Origin: Bradyrhizobium sp. RD5-C2
Lineage (GTDB): Bacteria; Pseudomonadota; Alphaproteobacteria; Rhizobiales; Xanthobacteraceae
Reading direction: 5' to 3'
DNA: 64,000 nt
NCBI RefSeq assembly: GCF_019972155.1
Contig: NZ_BOVL01000057.1
Coordinates: forward strand, 1-64,000
Below the pieces are notes generated by a model, which had not been told where the DNA came from, ran no database searches, and saw only the letters and a list, made by a program, of their open reading frames with translations. The position numbers and the translations under genes are program-made. Positions 7,149-14,382 of the stretch are shown piece after piece (the stretch's first letter is position 1; each line of letters starts with the position of its first letter).

Positions 7149-8735
7149 ATGGCGGGCACCTCCGAGCGCAGGGTTCCGCTTGCCGGCAGCAACCGCGCCG
7201 CGCCTGTTGGCGCGACGCTGGTCGGCGATGTCAATCCCGACGAGCGGATCCCCATCGTGGTCTATGTGAAGCGGCGGACCCCCGACAAGTTTGCGCCGGG
7301 CAGCGCCGGTGATCTGGCCCGGCTTGCCGCGCCGATCACGCGGCACCAGCTTGCGACCCAGCGTCACCGCAGCCATGCCCGCGCCATCGCCCGCGTGGTG
7401 CGGCTGGCGGCAGAGCGCGGGTTGACCGTCGGCCGCAGCGATCCGGTCGCGCGCACGGTCGAGCTGGCAGGCACCGCGCGGCAGATGGCCGAGATCTTCG
7501 GCGCGACGCTGCGCACCTACCGCGACGGCGAGCGCGCGTTTCGCGCCCGCGTCGGCGGCTTGACGGTGCCGGCCGAGATCGCGCCATGGACCCGCGCCAT
7601 CCTCGGCTTCGATCAGCGGCCGCTGCGGACCAGGACGCCGCTGGTGCAGGCCCAGGCCGACACGGGCAGCGGCAGCGGACTGTGGCCGACCGACATCGCG
7701 GCCCTCTACGGCATTCCGCTGGATCGCGACGTGTCGTCGATCTGCGTCGGCATCATCGCTCTCGGCGGCGGCTATCTCGCCAGCGATCTCGCCATGGCGG
7801 TCGCCGGCATGAACCGGCCGCCGCCGGTTGTCGTCAACGTGCCGCCGACCGGCAATGATGGCAGCTTCGGCAGCAACGATGTCGCCGATCAGGAGATCGC
7901 GCTCGATCTCCAGGTGCTCGCCGGCCTGCTGCCGAAGGGCAAGATCGTGGTCTACTTTGCCGAGAACTCCGCCGCCGGTCTGACCGACGCGATCCATCAG
8001 GCGGTGTTCGATGAAGAGCATGCGCCGCAGGTGGTCTCCGTCAGCTGGGGCAGCGCCGAGAAATACTGGACCGAGCCGGGCCGCGACGCGATGCAGGCGG
8101 TCTTGGCCGATGCAGCGCGGCTGCGCGTCAGCGTGCTGTTCGCCTCTGGTGATCAGCTCGCGACGAGCGGCCTGACCGACGGCAAGCTCCATGTCTGGTT
8201 TCCCGCCTCGAGCCCCTATGCGACGAGCTGCGGCGGCACCCAGCCCTTGGCTGCCGCAGGTAATGGATCGGCTGCAGCGGAGGCGGTGTGGAACGCCGGT
8301 GCGGTCGGCACCGGCGGCGGCATCAGCGACGCGTTTCCGGTCCCCGATTATCAGTCGCATTTGACGCTGCCGAAGTCGCAGAACGACGGCGCTATCCGGC
8401 GCGGCGTCCCTGACGTCGCCTGCGCGGCCGCGGCAAGCCCGGGCTACCGCATCATCGTCAACGGAGAGGCGATGGCGATGAGCGGGACCAGCGCCGCGAC
8501 ACCGCTATGGGCCGCTCTGGTCGCGATTGCGATCGCCGCGCGCGGCGAGCAGATCGGCTTGCTCAACGCCGCGCTCTATTCCAACCCCGGCGCATTCCGT
8601 GTGGTCGTGCAGGGCAACAACCGCGTCGGTGGCAAGGGCTACGATGCCGGCCCCGGCTGGAGCGCCTGCACCGGGCTCGGCGTTCCGAAGGGCGCGGATC
8701 TCCTCGCCGCTTTGACTGCGATCCCGGTAGCGTAA
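7149..8735 (+). CDS. S53 (sedolisin/kumamolisin-type) serine-carboxyl peptidase
   Basis: 528 residues from ATG 7149. A pro-kumamolisin activation domain spans about residues 30-165, then a subtilisin-like catalytic domain follows. The S53 catalytic set is present: Glu249 and Asp253 (EIALD), Asp335 (ASGDQ) and Ser448 (SGTSAATP). The C-terminal calcium site looks damaged: where kumamolisin has Asp-Ile before a GNN motif this protein has Val485-Val486, and the Asp of the GPGWD motif is Ser505. There is no signal peptide, although the family is normally secreted and acid-active, so localisation is uncertain. It follows the cytochrome gene by 10 bp. Activity is plausible from the catalytic residues but maturation or stability may differ from characterised enzymes. 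Confidence 0.9.
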   Translation: MAGTSERRVPLAGSNRAAPVGATLVGDVNPDERIPIVVYVKRRTPDKFAPGSAGDLARLAAPITRHQLATQRHRSHARAIARVVRLAAERGLTVGRSDPVARTVELAGTARQMAEIFGATLRTYRDGERAFRARVGGLTVPAEIAPWTRAILGFDQRPLRTRTPLVQAQADTGSGSGLWPTDIAALYGIPLDRDVSSICVGIIALGGGYLASDLAMAVAGMNRPPPVVVNVPPTGNDGSFGSNDVADQEIALDLQVLAGLLPKGKIVVYFAENSAAGLTDAIHQAVFDEEHAPQVVSVSWGSAEKYWTEPGRDAMQAVLADAARLRVSVLFASGDQLATSGLTDGKLHVWFPASSPYATSCGGTQPLAAAGNGSAAAEAVWNAGAVGTGGGISDAFPVPDYQSHLTLPKSQNDGAIRRGVPDVACAAAASPGYRIIVNGEAMAMSGTSAATPLWAALVAIAIAARGEQIGLLNAALYSNPGAFRVVVQGNNRVGGKGYDAGPGWSACTGLGVPKGADLLAALTAIPVA

Positions 8736-8742
8736 CCTCCCA

Positions 8743-8773
8743 AAAACAAAAACCCCGCCATTTGCGGCGGGGT
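8743..8773 (-). terminator. rho-independent terminator of ctrA
   Basis: ACCCCGCC-ATTTGC-GGCGGGGT is an 8-bp GC-rich stem (8752-8773) with a 6-nt loop. Read on the minus strand it is followed by TTTTTGTTTTTG, the expected U-tract, so it ends ctrA transcription; the convergent peptidase transcript would also run into this hairpin but lacks a U-tract in that direction. Confidence 0.85.
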
Positions 8774-8802
8774 CCAGGAGGTTTGCTGCAGAAAGCGAAG
8801 CG

Positions 8803-9504
8803 TCAGGCGGGAATGCGTTCGTCGGCCTCGTGCGGCTCGCGCAGCACGTAGCCGCGGCCCCACACGGTCTCGATGAAATTGCGGCCTTCGGAGGCGTTGG
8901 CGAGCTTCTTGCGGAGCTTGCAGATGAAGACGTCGATGATCTTCAGCTCCGGCTCATCCATGCCGCCGTAGAGATGGTTGAGGAACATTTCCTTGGTGAG
9001 CGTGGTGCCCTTGCGGAGCGAGAGCAGCTCCAGCATCTGGTATTCCTTGCCGGTGAGGTGCACGCGCTGACCGCCGACCTCGACCGTCTTGGTGTCCAGA
9101 TTGACCACGAGATCGCCGGTCTGGATGACCGACTGAGCGTGACCCTTGGAGCGGCGCACGATCGCGTGGATGCGGGCGACCAGCTCGTCCTTGTGGAAGG
9201 GTTTGGTCATGTAGTCGTCGGCGCCGACGCCGAGACCCTTGACCTTGTCCTCGATGCCGGCGAGGCCGGAGAGGATCAGAATGGGAGTCTTGATCTTCGA
9301 AACCCGGAGCTGCTTGAGCACGTCGTAGCCGGACATGTCGGGCAGGTTGAGGTCGAGCAGGATGATGTCGTAGTCGTAAAGCTTGCCGAGATCGACGCCT
9401 TCTTCACCGAGATCCGTCGTGTAGACGTTGAAACTCTCGGATTTAAGCATCAATTCGATCGACTGCGCGACGGCGCTATCATCTTCAATCAGCAAAACGC
9501 GCAT
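8803..9504 (-). CDS. ctrA: cell-cycle master response regulator CtrA
   Basis: 233 residues: receiver domain with acidic pocket EDDS (Glu7-Asp9), phospho-acceptor Asp51 (LLDLNLPDMSGYD) and Lys in MTKPFHKDE; then an OmpR-type winged-helix DNA-binding domain (about residues 125-225) with the near-invariant CtrA segment HLTGKEYQMLELLSLRKG and the ending FIETVWGRGYVLREP. CtrA binds TTAA-N7-TTAA sites and controls flagellar, division and replication genes in alphaproteobacteria. It is single, divergent from fliI, and a CtrA-like box precedes flhA in this window. The upstream region is rich in GANTC sites, the target of the CcrM methylase that times ctrA expression in Caulobacter. Confidence 0.97.
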   Translation of the reverse strand: MRVLLIEDDSAVAQSIELMLKSESFNVYTTDLGEEGVDLGKLYDYDIILLDLNLPDMSGYDVLKQLRVSKIKTPILILSGLAGIEDKVKGLGVGADDYMTKPFHKDELVARIHAIVRRSKGHAQSVIQTGDLVVNLDTKTVEVGGQRVHLTGKEYQMLELLSLRKGTTLTKEMFLNHLYGGMDEPELKIIDVFICKLRKKLANASEGRNFIETVWGRGYVLREPHEADERIPA

Positions 9505-9869
9505 GCCAGTCCCCTATAGTCGCCGCTCCGGGCGTCAGGTCGGCCGCACTTGCGGCACTCAAAACGCCTTTGAACAACTGATTCGGATCCTGACGAGATA
9601 TGGTTAACAAAAACTGATTCATCGACGCAAGCTCTAACCGTGCAATTTTTGTCGAATCGCCCTAAGATATTGCGTAGAAGAAGCTTTTCCTAACCGCGCT
9701 CGTTCAGTTTCCACATTAAGAGCCGGGCCTAACCGACTCTCGCGACTCGCCCTTCTTCTGATGGGCGAGCGACCTCAGTCACCAAAGACAGTGACGCAAT
9801 GATTAATGATGCGGGTAAACACGAAGTTAAGCGGCCGGCGCAAAATTGCCGAAACTTAAGGTTTTCGCA
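9505..9869. promoter_or_regulatory. ctrA-fliI divergent intergenic region with clustered GANTC sites
   Basis: 365 bp, clearly more AT-rich than its flanks, holding the promoters of ctrA (leftward) and fliI (rightward). Five GANTC motifs are visible at 9580, 9616, 9654, 9735 and 9744; GANTC is the CcrM methylation site and is normally scarce in GC-rich alphaproteobacterial DNA. TTAA half-sites at 9604, 9716, 9803, 9827 and 9856 could be CtrA half-sites, but none forms an exact TTAA-N7-TTAA pair. No open frame of note. Confidence 0.6.
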
Positions 9870-11195
9870 ATGAAGGCGCTCGCGGAGCAGATCGGGGACA
9901 TCGACGGCGTCAATATTTATGGCCGTGTGGTCGGCGTCCGCGGGCTCATGGTCGAGATCGCCGGCCCGATTCACGCGATGTCGGTCGGCGCCCGCATCGT
10001 GATCGATGTCGGCGCCGGCCGCTTCATCCCGGCCGAAGTGATCGGCTTCTCCGGCGAGAACGCGGTGGTGATGCCGTTCGGCGGGCTCGAGGGCGTCAGG
10101 CGCGGGTGCCGCGCGGTGATCGCCAATGCGGCGAGCCAGGTGCGGCCGTCGCCGGCCTGGCTCGGCCGCGTCGTCAACGCGATGGGCGAGCCGATCGACG
10201 GCAAGGGGCCGCTGCAGCAGGGCGCTTCGCCGATGTCCTACCGCAACTCGCCGCCGCCGGCGCATTCACGCAAGCGGGTCGGTGCGCCGCTTGATCTCGG
10301 TGTGCGCGGCCTCAACACCTTCCTGACCTGCTGCCGCGGCCAGCGGCTCGGCATCTTCGCGGGCTCCGGCGTCGGCAAGTCGGTGCTGCTGTCGATGCTG
10401 GCGCGAAATGTCGATGCCGCGATCTCGGTGATTGGGCTGATCGGCGAACGGGGCCGCGAGGTGCAGGAATTCCTCCAGGAGGATCTCGGCGAGGAGGGGC
10501 TGGCGCGCTCGGTCGTGGTGGTCGCCACCTCGGACGAGCCGGCGCTGATGCGGCGCCAGGCGGCGTATCTGACGCTCGCCATCGCCGAGTATTTCCGCGA
10601 CGAGGACCAGGATGTGCTGTGCCTGATGGACTCGGTGACGCGCTTTGCGATGGCGCAGCGCGAGATCGGCCTCTCGGCAGGCGAGCCGCCGACCGCCAAG
10701 GGCTACACGCCGACGGTGTTCACCGAATTGCCAAAGCTGTTGGAACGGGCAGGGCCGGGCACCAGCGTCGGCACCATCACCGCGATCTTCACCGTGCTGG
10801 TCGACGGCGACGATCACAATGAGCCGATCGCGGACGCGGTGCGCGGCATCCTCGACGGCCATATTGTGATGCAGCGTGCGATCGCCGAGCGCGGCCGCTA
10901 TCCCGCGGTCAACATCCTCAAGTCGGTCTCGCGCACCATGCCGCGGTCCGCCGACCCCGACTTCCTGCCGTTCATCAACAAGGCGCGGCAGGTGATGGCA
11001 ACCTATGCCGACATGGAGGAACTGATCCGGCTCGGCGCCTACCGGCCGGGTTCCAGCCCGGAGGTCGACGAGGCGATCCGGCTGCACGAGCCATTGGAAA
11101 GCTTCCTGCGCCAGGCCAAGGACGAGGCCACGAGCCTGGGCGACGGCTACCGGCAACTCGCTCAAATCCTGTCGGGTTTGGAAACGGAACGCTAA
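9870..11195 (+). CDS. fliI: flagellar export ATPase FliI
   Basis: 441 residues. FliI is the hexameric ATPase of the flagellar type III export apparatus at the cytoplasmic face of the basal body. It has an F1-beta-like N-terminal domain, Walker A AGSGVGKS (residues 164-171), catalytic Glu193 (GERGREV) and Walker B VLCLMDS with Asp254, followed by the conserved SAGEPPTAKGYTPTVF segment that distinguishes type III ATPases. The ATG at 9870 is chosen over an in-frame TTG at 9846, because family homology begins at MKALAEQI. fliJ follows after 108 bp. A second TIIISS ATPase would differ in the N-terminal domain; the fliJ and flhA context supports flagellar FliI. Confidence 0.96.
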   Translation: MKALAEQIGDIDGVNIYGRVVGVRGLMVEIAGPIHAMSVGARIVIDVGAGRFIPAEVIGFSGENAVVMPFGGLEGVRRGCRAVIANAASQVRPSPAWLGRVVNAMGEPIDGKGPLQQGASPMSYRNSPPPAHSRKRVGAPLDLGVRGLNTFLTCCRGQRLGIFAGSGVGKSVLLSMLARNVDAAISVIGLIGERGREVQEFLQEDLGEEGLARSVVVVATSDEPALMRRQAAYLTLAIAEYFRDEDQDVLCLMDSVTRFAMAQREIGLSAGEPPTAKGYTPTVFTELPKLLERAGPGTSVGTITAIFTVLVDGDDHNEPIADAVRGILDGHIVMQRAIAERGRYPAVNILKSVSRTMPRSADPDFLPFINKARQVMATYADMEELIRLGAYRPGSSPEVDEAIRLHEPLESFLRQAKDEATSLGDGYRQLAQILSGLETER

Positions 11196-11303
11196 CTTTG
11201 TCAGGCCATCATCCCCGGCACACCATAGCTATGCCGGCGGGGCCCAGGGGGGAGCCGGTTCTGTCCCGCGTTCAGAATTGGGACTTCTGGGGAGTATGAG
11301 TCG

Positions 11304-11723
11304 ATGAAGTCACGTGAAACGCTGATCCGCCTGAAGAAGTTTCAGGTCGATGAAAAGCGCCGTCGGGTTACCCAGATCGAGGGCATGATCGCGGACTTCC
11401 AGCGCATGTCCGTCGAGCTCGAGCGCGAGATCCAGACCGAGCAGGAGCGCGCCGGGATCAATGATCCCTCGCACTTCGCCTATCCGACCTACGCCAAGGC
11501 CGCGATCCAGCGCCGCGAAAACCTGACCCGTTCGGCCGACGAGCTGCGTGCCCAGCTCGACGACGCCAAGGCGTTGCTGTCGGAAGCATTCGAGGAACTG
11601 AAGAAGGTCGAGCTGCTCGACGAGCGCGACCAGGCGCGCGAACGCGCGGAGGAGAGCGCCCGCGAGCAAGCCGACATGGATTCGATCGGCCTGATGCGGG
11701 CCCGTCTCGGCGTCATCGCCTGA
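11304..11723 (+). CDS. fliJ: flagellar export chaperone/stalk protein FliJ
   Basis: 139 residues, almost entirely charged and heptad-like, predicting two long antiparallel coiled-coil helices as in FliJ, which acts as the central stalk of the FliI hexamer and engages FlhA. Typical FliJ start: MKSRETLIRLKKFQVDEKRRRV. It directly follows fliI in the same direction, and a strong terminator lies 30 bp after its stop, so fliI-fliJ form a two-gene unit. Sequence conservation in FliJ is low, so the identification rests on length, helical pattern, the N-terminal motif and position. Confidence 0.9.
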   Translation: MKSRETLIRLKKFQVDEKRRRVTQIEGMIADFQRMSVELEREIQTEQERAGINDPSHFAYPTYAKAAIQRRENLTRSADELRAQLDDAKALLSEAFEELKKVELLDERDQARERAEESAREQADMDSIGLMRARLGVIA

Positions 11724-11753
11724 ACCCTCGCTCCCTCCGCTGACCAGATTGAG

Positions 11754-11781
11754 AGCCCGGGCCGATCGCCCGGGCTTTTTG
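11754..11781 (+). terminator. rho-independent terminator after fliIJ
   Basis: AGCCCGGGC-CGATC-GCCCGGGCT: a perfect 9-bp stem (11754-11776) followed by a run of T (11776-11780) on the plus strand, 30 bp downstream of fliJ. Confidence 0.92.
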
Positions 11782-11928
11782 TTGAGCGCTGTCCACAAGC
11801 CGGCCACTCGTCGGCCACTTGGCGGATCGTGCTGTCCCAAAATATGCTACCACCGGTGCGGACCAGATGATGATCGGCGGCGCGGTGGCAATGGGGCGAT
11901 TGGGGGATGCAGGCTTGGAGGGCGCTGA

Positions 11929-12474
11929 ATGCTGACGCCGGCTGAGCTCGTCTGGCTGATCGCCGCCGTCGCGAAGGGGGATCAGGCCGCCTTTGAGCGG
12001 CTGTACGCCGCGACCCGCTCGAAACTCTTTGGCGTCGTGCTCCGTATCTTGCGGCGTCAGGACCTCGCCGAGGAGGTCATTCAGGAGGCTTACGTCAAGA
12101 TCTGGAACAGCGCGGGGCAGTTCAACCCGGCCCTGTCGTCCCCGATCACGTGGATGGCGTCGATCGCGCGCAACCGCGCCATCGATGTCGTGCGCAAGCG
12201 AGGCGAAACCTCGCTGGAAGATGAGCCTGCCGCGATGGAAGTCGCCGCCGACTCGCCCGATCCGCTGGCGCGGCGGGAAATGACGGAAGAGTTGAAGCGG
12301 TTGCTGGAGTGCGTCGGTCGTCTGGAGCCCGATCGTCAGAAGCTCGTGCTGCTTGCCTATTACAACGGCTGGAGCCGCGAGCAGCTCGCCGCAAAGTTCG
12401 AGACGCCGGTGAACACGGTGAAGACCTGGCTGCGCCGCAGCCTGATGGATATCCGGGAGTGTCTTGGACTCTGA
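11929..12474 (+). CDS. ECF RNA polymerase sigma factor (SigK/RskA-associated type)
   Basis: 181 residues with sigma region 2 (about residues 25-90: AAFERLYAATRSKLFGVVLRIL, then DLAEEVIQEAYVKIW) and sigma region 4 (about residues 125-178: LEPDRQKLVLLAYYNGWSREQLA, with helix-turn-helix TPVNTVKTWLRRSL). It directs polymerase to stress promoters when released from its anti-sigma factor. The next gene, three bases downstream, encodes that anti-sigma factor with an RskA-type domain, so the pair is an operon. ECF sigmas of this group usually autoregulate, but no matching -35/-10 pair was recognised in the 205 bp upstream. Confidence 0.93.
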   Translation: MLTPAELVWLIAAVAKGDQAAFERLYAATRSKLFGVVLRILRRQDLAEEVIQEAYVKIWNSAGQFNPALSSPITWMASIARNRAIDVVRKRGETSLEDEPAAMEVAADSPDPLARREMTEELKRLLECVGRLEPDRQKLVLLAYYNGWSREQLAAKFETPVNTVKTWLRRSLMDIRECLGL

Positions 12475-12477
12475 TTG

Positions 12478-13449
12478 ATGGCCTATAGCGAAGACCATAT
12501 CGCGCTCGCCGCGGAATATGCGCTCGGTACGCTCGATGCCGACGAGCGCACGCAGGTCGAGACCATGATGGCCGTGGACACCGAGTTCGCCGCGCTCGTG
12601 CAAGCCTGGGAGTTCAGGCTCGGGCCGCTGAACCAGATGGTCGGCCTGGTCGAGCCGCGCCCGGTGGTCTGGGAAAACATCAAGGCGGCGATCGGCCATG
12701 CCGGCGCGCCGCAGGCGCCGCTGGTGCTGCCCGAGACGCCGGAAGCGACTGTGGCACCGCCGATAACCGACGATCCGCAATTCGGCTCGGCCTTCGATCC
12801 GGAGCCGTCGCAGCCATCAGAAATCCCACAGCCGGCCGAGATTCGGCGGCCACCAATCCAGCCACGTTTTGGCGTCAACGACAGCACCAACATGATCGCG
12901 CTTGCGGGCCGCGTGAAGCGCTGGCGCGGCATCGCCTCAGCCGCGACCGCGATCGCAGCCGCGCTGCTGGTCACGCTCGGCCTGCAGATCTACCGGCCCG
13001 ACGCCTTGCCGAATGCGATCCGTCCGAAGCCGCGCATCCAGACCGTCGAAGTGAAGACGCCGGCGCCGGCGCTCGCGCCGTCGGCGCAATATGTCGCGCT
13101 GCTGCAGGGACAGAATGGCGGCCCGGCCTTCATCATGACCATCGACGGCGCGACCAAGAATTTCACCGTGCGCAAGGTCGGCGCTCCGTCCGAGCCCGGC
13201 AAGAGCTTTGAGCTCTGGCTGATCTCCGACAGACTGCCGCAGCCGCGCTCGCTCGGCGTGATCGGCGCCGATGATTTCACCGCGCGTCCGGTGCTGTCGG
13301 GCTACGATCCCGACGTGATCAACGGCGCGACCTACGCGGTGACGGTCGAGCAGGCCGGCGGTTCGCCGAACGGCCAGCCGACTTCGGCGCCGATCTTCAC
13401 CGGCAAGCTGATCGAGACCGTACCGCCCGCGTCGGGTTCGACGCGATAG
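12478..13449 (+). CDS. RskA-type membrane anti-sigma factor
   Basis: 323 residues from ATG 12478 (a TTG at 12475 is adjacent). The N-terminal cytoplasmic part begins DHIALAAEYALGTLDADER, the hallmark of RskA-family anti-sigma domains; it lacks the HxxxCxxC zinc motif of ZAS proteins. A Pro-rich linker (about residues 78-130) leads to a single transmembrane helix (about 151-171) and a periplasmic RskA C-terminal domain with the conserved SFELWLISD and GVTVEQ-like strands (SKSFELWLI, TYAVTVEQAGG). It should hold the preceding ECF sigma inactive until regulated proteolysis. The triggering signal cannot be inferred. Confidence 0.9.
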   Translation: MAYSEDHIALAAEYALGTLDADERTQVETMMAVDTEFAALVQAWEFRLGPLNQMVGLVEPRPVVWENIKAAIGHAGAPQAPLVLPETPEATVAPPITDDPQFGSAFDPEPSQPSEIPQPAEIRRPPIQPRFGVNDSTNMIALAGRVKRWRGIASAATAIAAALLVTLGLQIYRPDALPNAIRPKPRIQTVEVKTPAPALAPSAQYVALLQGQNGGPAFIMTIDGATKNFTVRKVGAPSEPGKSFELWLISDRLPQPRSLGVIGADDFTARPVLSGYDPDVINGATYAVTVEQAGGSPNGQPTSAPIFTGKLIETVPPASGSTR

Positions 13450-13480
13450 GCCAACGTACCTCGTCGTCAGAGGTGGTCCC

Positions 13481-13596
13481 GTCATTGCGAGCGCAGCGAA
13501 GCAATCCATCGTTCCACGTACTCGGTGGCAATGGATTGCTTCGCGGAGCCTGTCATCCGGCGGCGCTTCGCGCCGACCGGGTGGCTCGCAATGACG
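13481..13596. repeat. extragenic palindromic repeat, family B (GTCATTGCGAGC type) with nested module
   Basis: Ends are inverted (GTCATTGCGAGC ... GCTCGCAATGAC), and an inner inverted pair GAAGCAATCCAT ... ATGGATTGCTTC flanks the centre. After GCTTC comes a module GCGGAGCCTGTCATC-CGGCGGCGC-TTC-GCGCCGACCG-GGTGGCTC that recurs, slightly altered, inside a different repeat at 30973-31077. Noncoding; lies downstream of the anti-sigma gene. Confidence 0.85.
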
Positions 13597-13644
13597 TGGA
13601 TGCAGCCTGGCATCTCGGGGAAGTGAGTTCGACCCACCACCCGC

Positions 13645-13680
13645 ACAAAAAGAAAACGCCCGTGGGGAGCGGGCGTTTTC
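13645..13680 (-). terminator. rho-independent terminator, mainly for the small minus-strand gene
   Basis: AAAACGCCCG (13653-13662) pairs perfectly with CGGGCGTTTT (13670-13679) across a 7-nt loop. On the minus strand the stem is followed by CTTTTTG, a U-tract, so it terminates the 66-residue membrane protein gene; with T-rich stem ends it may act in both directions. The rest of 13597-13776 holds nothing recognisable. Confidence 0.8.
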
Positions 13681-13776
13681 GATAGTCAACTTGGGGGTAG
13701 TTGGGGGTCTTAAATATCCACGCAGCGACTTTGGGGGGCTGTAAAGAACACTACGTGAATTCGTGAAACTCTCCTG

Positions 13777-13977
13777 TTAGCGGACCAGCGAGTTGCTCGT
13801 ACTCGTGATCGCGACCGGCTTGCCGGCCTTCATGACACGTGCCGTCTGGGTGTAACCCTCGTCCGACGAATTGTGTGCCGCGATGCCGAAGCCCGCGACC
13901 AGGATACCGGCGAACAACGCCACAACCACAATCTTCAGGTGCGTCATACGATCGGCGCTGTAGATCGAGTGGTTCAT
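13777..13977 (-). CDS. small membrane protein under an EcfG-like promoter, unknown function
   Basis: 66 residues. A short polar N terminus (MNHSIYSADRMTHLK) precedes one transmembrane helix (IVVVALFAGILVAGFGIAAH, about residues 16-35), followed by a roughly 30-residue polar tail likely on the periplasmic side. The start is supported by an AGGAG ribosome site seven bases upstream. It is monocistronic: an EcfG-type promoter sits 81 bp upstream and a strong terminator downstream. The promoter suggests control by the general stress response. I recall similar short proteins in Bradyrhizobium, but no function is known to me. Confidence 0.78.
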   Translation of the reverse strand: MNHSIYSADRMTHLKIVVVALFAGILVAGFGIAAHNSSDEGYTQTARVMKAGKPVAITSTSNSLVR

Positions 13978-14057
13978 GGAAGTCTCCTGCCGCCTTCCTG
14001 CTCTCAGTAAATCTGTCGGTTTGGTCTCTTGCCCGGTTCAACGTCTCGTGCCCCACC

Positions 14058-14083
14058 AACGTAGGATTTGCTGATTCCGTTCC
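14058..14083 (-). promoter_or_regulatory. EcfG (general stress sigma) type promoter
   Basis: On the minus strand the sequence reads GGAAC, 17 bases, CGTT, matching the EcfG consensus of Bradyrhizobium and other alphaproteobacteria (GGAAC-N16/18-CGTT). It is the only exact match noticed between genes in this window and lies 81 bp upstream of the 66-residue membrane protein gene, pointing at it. Confidence 0.65.
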
Positions 14084-14301
14084 CTAGAGGCCATCACAAG
14101 GGCGTGATGAGACGTGATCGGGCGCGATCAAAAACCGCCCCCGGCTCCCGAAACCTACATTAACTGGATGTAATATCAGTTACTTGCTTGAAATCCGGAT
14201 CATGTTACCCGAGATAGGACCGTTCCGGACTGTTCCGCACAAATCAGTTGCCTGTGGCGAGAAAGCACAGGCGAAAACGCAAATGATTTGCGGCGGCTAG
14301 A

Positions 14302-14367
14302 GCGTTTTCAACCGAAGCCTGTCCCGCACCCGATGCGGGATGGACGCCGGTTCGCGTGAAGAAAACG
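14302..14367. repeat. short inverted repeat (GCGTTTTC ... GAAAACG)
   Basis: GCGTTTTC at 14302-14309 and GAAAACG at 14361-14367 bracket an AACCGAAG/GGTTCGCGTGAAG pair of a type common between Bradyrhizobium genes. A smaller hairpin TCCCGCA-CCCGA-TGCGGGA lies inside. It sits just beyond the 3' end of flhA; the remainder of 14084-14382 shows no gene. Confidence 0.55.
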
Positions 14368-14382
14368 TCCAAACAAGAAGCT

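Noticed and set aside
9600..9860. TTAA motifs upstream of fliI as full CtrA boxes
   Set aside because: None of the pairs has the exact 7-bp spacing; the nearest pairs are spaced by 8, so only half-sites are claimed.
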